Positions 23,101 to 35,100 of a stretch of DNA of 64,000 bases are shown here, piece by piece. The notes beneath the pieces were generated by a model. It was given only the letters and a program-made list of their open reading frames with translations. It was not told the DNA's origin and ran no database searches. Within the stretch, counting starts at the first letter, position 1. Every line of letters begins with the position of its first letter. A program made the position numbers and the translations under genes. Source of the DNA: Paroedura picta. Its lineage: Eukaryota > Chordata > Lepidosauria > Squamata > Gekkonidae. The stretch lies in assembly GCF_049243985.1 (NCBI RefSeq), contig NC_135370.1, positions 167,489,824 to 167,553,823 of the forward strand. The letters are read 5' to 3'.

Positions 23101-26100
23101 GGAAGGAAGGAAGGAAGGAAGGAAGGAAGATTTTGAGCCTAAGTTCTTATTAGTGTCCCTTACAGGAAATGGTACCCATCCCCCATTTTAATTAATATTG
23201 TGGGCTAGTAGTAGCTTGTTGAGGTCTGCAGTAATTGTGTACAATATATGGGCCCAGGGGAGATATGTGAAAATGTACAGCCTTGAGTGTTAACATTTCA
23301 GGGACCCTTGCAGAAGATGCAACAGAAACCAGATTGGCTGCTCTGAAATGAGAAAATTCCGTAACAAAAAAATAGACTGGCTATTTTTATCAACCGTGAC
23401 AGAAAATACATGGCCTGTCAAAAACTGGAAAAGGAGTGGGGACAATACTATCGGGTTTCTAAAAGGAACCTCAAACATGACTGCTGGGACAGCGTGGTCC
23501 TATGCAGAGTTACACCCTTATGAGTCTCCTGAAGTTAGTGGGTTTAGAAAGGGTGTGTCTACTTAGGATGGCACTGCATGTTCCCTTAGGAGTGCCTTTT
23601 TCTCCACACTGGAGCATGATACATTTTGAAATCCCAGCTCTGGAGCAAGAACACATCGTTCCAACGATTTTGGTGAAGATTCAATGCAACTATTCATAAG
23701 AGAGGTTTTGGCCGGAAGCCATATCTTGTTTATACTAAAACATTACCCAGCACGACCTACCTTTATTAATATGTTTTCTGGTTTCACGTCTCTGTGGAAT
23801 ATTCCGTTCCTATATCAAGAGAAGAACTGAGAGACAGCTAAGCAAGTACTCGTACACCAAAGCCAGTCCAAATAGACACCCCACCCCCCTGATTTTCAGG
23901 ATACGTGCACCCCCCTACCCCCATCTAACCTCTTGTACCTCTTCTGGAAAACTGGAGCAGTGCCCAGGGTGGTGCAAGAGCAGCAAAAGGCTGCAGCGAG
24001 GACAAATCAACAACCCTATGCGCATGCACAGAAATGCACCTTAGGAACGCAGATCCCAGCCCACTTCAGTAGGCAGACAGTACTTTTTGCAACAACAAAA
24101 AAATGCAAGCCTACCTATGCATGTGATCAAGAGACTTGCATAGCTGATACATGTAACTCATGATTCTTCGTTCAGGCAATGGCTTTTTCCTCCCTAGATT
24201 TTGAATGAGTGAAATTAAAGAGTGGACGCTTCATAGTTTTACACAAAGATCACTTTCAGCTGTTACAGTTTACTATCATTTTAAGTTACGCTGGTGGTGT
24301 TAAGCTGCACTTTCCTATGATCTGCAACATTTTAAACCCACTTCTTCTCCAAGAAGGCTTGCGGTGGCCTATGCAATACTTGCACCATCCACTGAATGAT
24401 CCTTATGATGATCCTATGAGGAGATCATTTTCTCATCCCTGCCAATTTGAATGGAAAAGCCCTGTTTGGATTTTGCTTCTCCCCTGTGAGACTTGAACAC
24501 AATGCTGGAGAAAACCCTGCGGACCACACAGGACTTTACCTCCTAGTCATTCTGTCTTGATGAGAAGGAGATTGTAAAGGAGGAGTCTATGGCTTCCTAT
24601 GTAGACAGAGGGAAGGCAAGCCACACTGTCATGTTTCTCTTTCCACAGCTTCCTTATTACAGAACAAGAAAGCATCGTAGCCTTGAAAACAGAACAGGTG
24701 CTCACTACCAGAAGGGCCCTGGCAGGGATACCATATATTTGTCACTATGATTCCTGTTCCCTGTTTGCTGCCTCTTTCTCATTGCTACCTGCCCCCTACT
24801 TTCCAGCACGCAACCTCTGCAGTTGGATCGGAGGTGTTTGCTCCGTATTGCAGAACTCTTTGCTGTCGCATACTGGGAAGGAAACACCATGTATGGTGTA
24901 GGCAAAGGGTTGGATCCAAAGGTCATTTTCCTACCAGCAGAAAGCAAAGGCAATTTTTACCAAATCCCCTTCCCAATTTGCTCCTTGCACTGTTCCTGAT
25001 CGTCCCCCTGTCTCTTCCCTGCCAAGAGCAATTTGTTTGCAAGGTAAGTGGGCTACAGTAGAAGAGGAAGATGAATGACAATCCCTCCCCATCACCACCA
25101 CCCCTGGCAAAAATGTCATATGCTGGAGAAAGTGACCTTTGGATCCAACCCAAAGCAGGTGCCTCCATAAAGTTTTTAAAAGAGTACAGTTGATGACCAG
25201 CGTTTTAATAATGTTGAGTTGGCTTCAACCAGCTTTTTCGCTGATGAAAAATGTGTGTGTGTGTGTGTGTGGTGGGGTGGGGCGGTCCTTGAGTAACTAC
25301 CAAAACAGGGATCTTCACTTACAAAAGCCACAGGAGATGGAAGATGTTGTAGAAGAAGAGCTGATTCTTATATGCCGCTTTTCTCTACCTGAGGGAGCCT
25401 CAAAGTGGCTTACAGTCACCTTCCCTTTCCTCCCCCCCACAATAGACACCCTGTGAGGGTGGTGAGGCTGAGAGAGCCCTGATATTCCTGCTCGGTCAGA
25501 ACAGCTTTATCAGGTCTGCATGTGGAGGAAGAGCAGGGAATCAAACCCGGCTGCCAGATTAGAAATCTGCACTCCTAACCAAGGTCACCCAGCTGGCTGC
25601 ATGTGGAGGAAGAGCAGGGAATCAAACCCGGCTGCCAGATTAGAAATCTGCACTCCTAACCACTACACCAAGGTGGATGGGAATTAGGTAAGACTGAAAG
25701 GGAAAGCTGGTTGAATCCCATCCATCCTGCTCATTTAACTAAATGCGAACAATATTTTTAGCTGTCATAGCGCAGCCCACCTACCTTTTATCAGTTCATA
25801 TATGTTCATGTCCATAAGTTCACAGATTAATGCAACAGCACCAGCTTTCTTGTCACTAAAAGGGGGAAAAAAACAGTTTTAATGTTAACGACATGAAAAC
25901 AGGAGGTTTCTCTTACTTCTTTGGGTTTGCTTTTTTTCCCCTCCTTTGCAAAAAGGCCAGCCTTGCCACCATGGCATTTATTGGTGGCAAGAGAGGGAAA
26001 GCGGCATGGCATAGCCTGGTCTTGTTAGATCTCGGAAGCTAAGCAGAGTCGATACTTGGAAGGGACACCTCAGCTTAATCACTCGCCTTGAAAGCTCCTT

Positions 26101-29100
26101 GCAGGGACGTCATACACACATTTATTTATGGCAGGGCTTCTTAATGGCCCTGGAAGTTTCCTGCATGGATGGGAGTTAAGGAACTTTCTAAAATTTGTTA
26201 AACATTTCTTGGGTGATATGACCGTAGATGGTCATGTTGACCCCCACAATGGTTAATGATGGGCTTGAAAGGGGCGGGGAGGGGAAGGGTCCCAGGTAGG
26301 CGTGTACACAGCTATGCTTCCCAACCCTATTCTGCACTATCATACCACTTCTGAGGTTTCTTGAAAAGGTGAGAAAGGCTGATTTATGGTGATGATTTTC
26401 GGCTTAATTTTTAAACATCTGCCTGAATATCCAGTAACAGGTTCTGTCCTGCTAGAGCAGGGATGGCTAAACTGTGGCTCTCCAGGTGTCCGTGGACTAC
26501 AATTCTACATGCTGGCAGGGGCTCATGGGACTTGTAGTCCATGGCCATCTGGAGAGCTACTTTGGCCACCCCTGTACTAGAGTCCCTTGGCCCCAGATCA
26601 TCCTTGTTGCTCTCCTCTGTACCCTTTCAATTTTATCTACGTCCTTCTTGAAGTGAGGCCTCCAGAACTGCACACAGTACTCCAGGTGTGGTCTGACCAG
26701 TGCCGTATACAATGGGACTATGACATCTTGTGATTTTGATGTGATGCCCCTGTTGATACAGCCCAAAATGGCATTCGCCTTTTTTACCGCTGCATCACAC
26801 TGCCTGCTCATGTTTAGTTTACAATCCACAAGTACTCCAAGGTCTCGTTCACACACAGTGTTACCTAGAAGCATATCCCCCATCCAGTAGGCATGCTTTT
26901 CATTTTTCTGACCCAGATGCAGAACTTTACACTTATCTTTATTAAATTGCACTTAAGAATCAGGGTAGTTGCCTCAAATATTAATCGGATTGGTGTTGCT
27001 GAAATGAACATCTGGAAGACTTTCCTGACAGTTAGAGCGGTTTCTCAGTGGAACAGGCTTCCTTGGGAGGTGGTGGGTTCTCCATCTTTGGAAATTTTAA
27101 AACAGAGGCTTGATAGCCATCTGACAGAGAGGCTGATACTGTGAATGTTCAAGGGGGTGGCAGATGACAGTAGATGAGGGAGAGGGTTGTGAGTGTCCTC
27201 CATAGTGCAGGGGTTGGACTAGATGAGGTCCCTTCCAACTCTATTATTCTATGATTCTATGAACACAGGAAGCTGCCTGATCCTGAATCAGATCCTTGGC
27301 CCATCAAAGCCAGAATTATCTATTCAAGTCACCAGCAGCTCTCCAAGGTCTGAGGCTGAGGTCTTTCACATCACCTCCTTCCTCATCCTTTAAAAATAAT
27401 TGGAATTACTGGGGATTGAACCTGGGACCTTCTGTATGCCAAGCAGATGCTCTGCCAGTGAACCACAGCTCCTCATTAAGTAATGATCAAGCCCCCTCCA
27501 CAATTTATTTTAAAGGCAGTCCTGAGCCTCTGGGGGAAGGGCGGGGTATAAATGTAAAAATAAATCCATTTCTTTAAAAGCAAAATCACCAGTGAAGCAT
27601 AAACAAGATATAGGAAGGGGTAAAAAAACACATACAGTACTTACAATATCACTTCATGCAACGTTAGAATGTTTTGATGTGGATTCAGTCGTCTCAGCGC
27701 TTGTATTTCTCTCAGGTTGTTCACATGTTCGAGACTAAATACAGTTTAAAATCAGAAAATCGGGCTAGACAGTCCTCTTGTACGAAAGAATAATACTGTT
27801 TTCTTTATGGTAGTCTCTGCATTTCTTGGGTCAGATCATGTAGATATAAGCTCAAGATGGGTAGCTGTGCTAGTATGTCTGTGATAGGGAGGCCCAAGGG
27901 AGGTGTGTCTGGCCTCGACCAGGGCCAGGGCCTTTATGGTCCTGGACCTGACCTAGTAGAATGAGCTCCTGGAAGAGCTGAGGGCCCTGCAGGAACTTTC
28001 CCAGTTCTGCAGGGCCTGCAAGACGGAGCTCTTCCACCAGGTATTTGGTTGAGCGATTATGATCTAAGGGCCCTCATAGCTGTAACATCTATCTCCCGAT
28101 TTATCTGCTCAAGGCACAAGGGGTCTCTTGAATTTGGATAGTGGGTGGGGGGTCTGGGGGGACTGGATTGCTGCCACTATTGTTTTAAGGGCTGGGTTTT
28201 TTTATGTTTTATTGTGGGGATCTTTTATTGTAATCCACCATGAGCTGGTTAGTCCAGGAATAGTAGTAAGTAAGTAAGTAAATAAAGAGCACCTTAAAAA
28301 CTAACAAAATCTGTGGCAGGGTATTGAGCAAAGAAATGCTTCTGAATCATAAGAACATAAGAGAAGAGATCCATGTTGGATCAGGCCAATGGCCCATCTA
28401 GTCCAACTCTCTGTGTCAAACATTGGTCAAAACCTAGGTGCCATTAGAAAGTTCACCAGCAGGGTCAGAATTCCAGAAGCCCTCCCAGTGTTGCCCCAAA
28501 CACCAAGAATACAGAGCACCACTGCCCCAGACATAGAGTTCCATCCATACTTTGTGGCATATAGCCACTGATGGACCTCTGCTCCGTATAGTGGTCCAAT
28601 CCCCTATTGAATGCTTATAGCCACCACCACTTCCTGTAGCAGTCAGTGAGTCATTTAGACCAGGGGTAGTCAACCTGTGGTCCTCCAGATGTCCATGGAC
28701 TACAATTCCGCAAACGCTGGCAGGGGCTCATGGGAATTGTAGTTCATGGACATCTGGAGGACCACAGGTTGACTACCCGATTTAGACCGTTTACGCACTG
28801 GGAACTTCACTGCCCCAGCTCCCATGTAGGAGCACAAATCAGGGCGGATGCAGCCCAGCATGAAACCTCCAGTGTGCAGCGGACTCACAAAATTCTGATA
28901 GTCTTTAAGGTGCTCTTGGGCTCTTGCTCTTTTCTACTAGATATAAGCAGAATTAAACAAAAAAACACACACACAACGCAATGTTGGCTGCACACAATTG
29001 TTGGCCTGTGCTGGGATTTGATGGTTTGTTTTTTTATCCTGGCAACAGCTTGCATCAGAACCCCCTTGAGATGTTCCCCTGCAGTCCGAAAGCCACTGAT

Positions 29101-32100
29101 GTTGATCTCTGGAAGACAGGCTGTGCAATCTGAGCTCTATAGATGGTCCTCTTATTCTGTTTCCATCAGGCATATTTTACACGCAGGGTGAGCCCTGTCC
29201 TGCTGGCACATTTAGACCGCCTCTGCAACTACCCTGATTTCTCAACCACGTGAAGAGGGAGAAGTCTGGATATTCATATTGATAACCCTTGAAGCAAGTA
29301 AGATGACAGCGTTACTCACCCACAGGGATTTTGTGCTGCATTTTTAAATATTCAGAATCCACTTTAAAACCATTTTTATAAGGATGGTGAAAGGAATTTT
29401 ATGAAATTTGAGGCTAATATTTAAAAAATTGAAAATACTGTTTGTGCTTACCTTTCAAAATGCTGTTTCATTTGCTTACAAGCGTAATATTTTCCATCTC
29501 TCAGACACTGTATCTTCAGAACATCGGAAAAAGTTCCCTCACCAATTTTACCAATTGTTTTGTATTCTAAAAAGAGCAGCAAGACTAGGTTTTAGTGCAG
29601 ACTGCGAGCTTATTGCCTTTAAAATAGCTTAAGAACATTCTGCTTTAGAAAACAATTGCTGCTGTGGTTTACTGATGGGATACTCATTTTCGGTCTAGAG
29701 ATTCAGCAAAGTGAGTCCTTTGAACCCAACTCTCCATGATTGCTATCACTGTCAAAAGCTAAAGTTACATCTTTCATTAATGCATAACAATTCTGAGAAG
29801 TACAGCACTCACTACGGTATGTGACGTGGAAATATCATGTCCAGTGATGAATTAATTCCCCGGATCCTAAGTGCACCTTAAATTCCTATTAAGCCAAGCA
29901 TGGATAGTCATTTTCTTCCACAGTAGTTCACAGAATTAAAATGCTAATCAGATACGTGCCTAGTTGGTATTCAGAAGTTCAGATTCGATGTGAATTCATG
30001 CCAGAGACAAGTTACAGACCTGCAAAAAACTTGACAATTATAGGGTTTTATTAAGTGGGCATTTATTGGGCTGATTTTGTCCTCTTGGGAATTTCTATAA
30101 CATCTGTATCAGTTCACAGCTTGAGTAAGATTTTGTGATCTCCCACTGAACTAAAATAATTTTTTCTTACCTCTTATGTTTGGCTAGCCCAGGGGCAGTC
30201 AAACTGTGGCCCTCCAGATGTCCATGGACTACAATTCCCATGAGCCCCTGCCAGGCTCACGGGAATTGTAGTCCATGGACATCTGGAGGGCCACAGTTTG
30301 ACTGCCCCTGAGCTAGACTCTAGTTTATTTTATCACTATTCTTTATCCATTTTACAATAAGTACTTGCAGAGCCATACTTTCTGCCCAATGATCTTCTGA
30401 ATTAGAAAGCAGAAGGGAATCTCTAGTGTTCTTCTGTGCATCGGTTCTACAGCAACTGCTTCTAAAACAATAGTAGTCACTCCATGGCTCACAAGTACCC
30501 TCAACCTGAAGAGCCATGTGACTACTATTGCAGGTCAGACTTGTGAAACGGAACAGAGTGCAAGCATTTGAGTTCTCCACAACTCTTTATAAGGCTGGAT
30601 GTTAAATCCTTCCTCATGTTGAGGCTACCCTTCCAGTTGGACTCTAGCATTCCAAGGAACAGGATGGCTAGGACCTCTCTCTAAGAAGGAAGTCACTAGC
30701 CAGCCACTACCCTCACCAGGCAAAGGTCTGGCCCATTTCCCTGAAGCATGGAGCAGATGCCTGTTGGGGAATGGTGCTCAGAAGAGCTGGGTGATGTTGG
30801 GCTTGCCACAGCACTGATAAAGCTTGTTCTGACTGAGCAGGAATATCAGGGCTCTCTCAGCCTCACCTCCCTCACATGGTGTCTGTTGTGGGGAGAAAAA
30901 GGGAAAACAAAATGCCTGTATATTTGTACTATACCACAGCAACACAATTTGCATAGTTGCGCTAAATGAAACTCAAATACTTTGGCCACCTCATGAGAAG
31001 GAAGGACTCCCTGGAGAAGAGCCTAATGCTGGGAGCGATTGAGGGCAAAAGAAGAAGGGGATGACAGAGAATGAGGTGGCTGGATGGAGTCACCGAAGCA
31101 GTCGATGCGAGCTTAAATGGACTCCGGGGAATGGTAGAGGACTGGAAGGCCTGGAGGATCATTGTCCATGGGGTCGCAATGGGTCAGACACGACTTTGCA
31201 CCTAACAACAACAGTTGCGCTAATGTACAACGAACATCCCTGTCCTTTGCATTCAAGTACTGGCGAAACTTCCTTTGCTATCTATTTTTTGTGCTACTAG
31301 TTGGTCTTAAAGGTGCTGCTGGACTCTAAATTAGTCCCTGGAACATTTCTATACAACCTCCACTACTTTCTCTTTGGGCATTGGTCAGTTTAAGCCTTGT
31401 GTAGGCACACAGAAAGAGCCTCTTGTGGTGCAGGGTGGTAAGGCAGCTGACATGCTGTCTGAAGCTCTGCCCATGAGGCTGGGAGTTCGATCCCAGCAGC
31501 CGGCTCAAGGTTGACTCAGCCTTCCATCCTTCCGAGGTTGGTAAAATGAATACCCAGTTTGCTGGGGGGTAAAACGGTAATGACTGGGGAAGGCACTGGC
31601 AAACCACCCCCTATTGAGTCTGCCATGAAAACGCTGGAGGGCATCACCCCAAGGGTCAGACATGACCCGGTGCATGCACAGGGGATACCTTTACCTTTAG
31701 GCACACAGACCAGGAAGGGATCCCAAGGGTCATCTAGTCCAAATCCCAGCATAATGCAGGAAATTCACAGCTACCCCTCCCCCCAGTGACTCCTTGTTTA
31801 ATGCCTAGAGGAAGGCAAACTATCTCCAAGATCCCTGAGCCAATATGACCTGGAGTAAAATTCCTTCCCTGCCCCAAAATGACAATTGGCATTACCATGG
31901 ACATATCAGAAAGGGCCACGTGAGTTGAGCACCGGCTCAATCCCTTCGTGACCTCCTTCTCATGATCTGCCTAAATTCAAAGTGAGTCATAAAATCAGCA
32001 TTGTTGTAAGAGGGCCGTTCCGCCTCTGCATAAAAACCTCCAAAGGAGGGCCCAACACCTCCCAAGGAAGCCTTTTCCACTGGCAAACTGCTCTAATTAG

Positions 32101-35100
32101 CTTTTGAAAAACACTGTATCCCTTCAAGCTATCTTGTGTGTTCATAGCTCACCAGCCATCCTTCAGTCCAGGCAGAATGGACGTAGGATGGTGAGGAAAA
32201 GGTCACGGAAGGCATAAAGGGAGAAAAGCTCATCCGCATACAACAGCCAGGCTGGGTGACTTGTGACTTAATGGGATTAGGTAGGACATCAGTCACAAGC
32301 GATGTGAGATCTCGTAAAACACCAGACAGCCACATTAGCCAGGTATATCAGGTCACCCGTTTAAGGCAGACTGTCTGGCCACACCCCTTTCATTCTGAGG
32401 CACTGTAATTCCGGGTTTGTGGGCACTGCAACATCTGAAATGTGTGAGCTCCTACCTCACTCTTTTGAGAGCACTGCTTGGAAAGGCCTGGGGCCACCCT
32501 ACAAAATCTGGGTCCCTTCCACTTTGCTTCCAAAACTGTGGCCCCCAAGGGAGATTACCTTTGCACTGCAGCCCTTCCTAAATACATTTCCTAAAAGCTA
32601 ACCCTGTATGTATACGTGTGCTCAGAATTTTGCGGGTCTTACTCTCATATAAGAGAGATTCAAGTGGGTAGCCATGTTGGTCTGTCTGAAGCAGCACAAC
32701 AAAATCAGAGTCCAGTGGCACCTTTGAGACTAGGAAGAGTCCTTGCACTCAAAAGCTCACGCCTGGAATAGATCTTTGTTGGTCTTAAAGGTGCCACTGG
32801 ACTCGCATATAGGAGCTGAGCTTTATTTGAATGGCTTTCATTGAAATAAACAGGACAGTCAACAAAAAGCTGATGTACCTAGACGGCTATTGCAATTCTA
32901 AACAAAGGATCAGGGGAAGCGTGTTTGTAGCGGCTATAATTCAGTCATACACCATATGGTTCATAAACTTTGTAACTTCAAGCAAAGATTTTCAGGTAGC
33001 ATAGCAAGAAAATATCCACCTCAGTCCCTGGAGAGCAGACAATGCCTTGCTGGGAGGACTAATGTTGTTTTTCTTATCAGAAAGACTGTGAAAAAGACAC
33101 CAAGTATTATGGGTGTGTGTGCAACAGTTGTAGTTTCAGACTGTGCATTGTGCAGTGATCTTGATCGGATCAGTTGCATTAGCTGAGCTCAGTAGGGAGA
33201 ACTGTTGTGGTCACAATGTGCTGCTGGGGAATACCTGACACTTAATAACATTCTGTTTAGATATCAGAGCAGATCAGGCCTTTCGTTTAATTAAAAGCAC
33301 ATCTAACCTGCCCTTCCACCTTTACAGATCCCCAGGGTGGTTCACAGGTTCCAAACAGTGTAAGAACCTGTCCAGAAAACACCACACAGGGTTTTTTATG
33401 TGAAAAACAGACCTAGAAGCCAGTTGAGAGATGAAACGGATAAAGAAAATGCCAATGAATCCAAATAGAGTGGTGTGTAATTAGCCCACAGTCTAAGCAG
33501 AATTTACAGGTTTGAAGGCTCTCTCAAAGATGATGATGATGATCATCATCATAATTATTATGTTTAATTTTATAGGCTGGCCCTCTCCGCGAGCAGGCTT
33601 GGTGCAGCTTACAGTAAATTTAACAGTGACATGAGTAATACTAAAACATTACAGTTTAAAATTATCTGTCACTATTCCTTTCCCATAGCTCCCATGGCAT
33701 TCTATATCAGTTTTTCAAGCCTATGGTGGGAGGTCTTTCTGTGCAGGGGATAGTCCAGTTATGCTTGGAGCGGCTGAAATAAGAGAGACTAGGTGGAGGG
33801 AGACCCATAGTTGTTCTCGTTTTGTCCTGGGCTTCAACCATTGGCCCAGTGGAAGAGCACTGTTTTATAGACTGCAGAACTTTGGTAGCTCCATCAGGCC
33901 CTGGATCTCCACTGGTATCTCATTCTACCACATAGATCCAGTGCTGATTAAGCCCTGGCTCCAGTTGAGTCAAATTTGTTTGTGGCCAGGGATCACCAGC
34001 AAATATGTATTTGCAGATTGTGGTGTTCTCTGGCGAACATACTGGGAGAGGTGGTCCTGTAGATACACAAGGTCCAGACCACATAAGATTAAAGATGACA
34101 ATCTCCAGTACATGGCAGGAGGCCAAGATGAGATGGGATCAGGTAGCTGTCTTCTAGAAGGGCATTCTAGAATCTTGTCGCTCCTGTGATAGACTTTTCC
34201 CTTGTAGCCACTCACAGTATTTCAGGTGATGGAAGCACATAAAGTAAGGTATCCAAAGGGAATCATGGAGTCCAGATAGGTAGAACTATACCGGGAAAGG
34301 CAATCTTTGTGCTACAATAGCTCCAGACTTGTCTAGGATGTTAAAGACCACCGTTAGTTCTCTGGGCTCAGAAACAAACAGAAGATGGGACAGTAGTCAT
34401 TTGCTCCCAGCATTACAGCAGCAACATTTTGATTGAGCAGCATTTTCCAGACATTCTTCTGAGTATAGTACATAGACCCTATCTAGTCTATGTGTCACAA
34501 AGGCATGTGTATGAAGAAGGGTTGGTTCTTATACACCGCTTTTCTCTACCCAAAGAAGGCTCAAAGCGGCTTACAGTTCCCTTTCCTCTTCCCACAACAG
34601 ACACCCTGTGAGATGGGTGAGGCTGAGAGAGCCCTGATATTGCTGCTCAGTCAGAACAGCTTTATCAGTGCTGTGGTGAGCCCAAGCTGGCTGCATGTGG
34701 GGGAGTGTAGAATCGAACCCGGCATGCCAGATTAGAAGTCCGCACTCCTAACCACTACACCAAACTGGCTCACCAAACTGGTATCCATGGCTCAAGCCCT
34801 CCATTCTTGAAAGGAATGCAGCTGGCCAATGAACAATCCTAAAACAGCATATTCAAGACTCAGGTTTTTTAAACAGGAGTCTTCATAGACCGTATGGCCA
34901 CCAAGTGCATTGGACTGAAAACATGGTAAGTATAGGTTTACTCATTTGGAACTGAGAGAAATTGGCTGGTGGAGCAATAAGAATTAAAGGGGCAACACAT
35001 TGCATTTCAATCCATGCCCAGCTAAATGTAAGAGGATTTTATTTTATTTTAGCCATATAAGATGTGTCCTTAATCTTTATTCAGTTCTTAAGAATCAGGT

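Noticed and set aside
22926-23153. Open frame of repeated KEGRKEGR residues
   Set aside because: It is a translation of the GGAA microsatellite, not a protein.
33530-33555. GATGAT...ATCATC palindrome
   Set aside because: A short simple repeat with no flanking duplication; likely chance or slippage.
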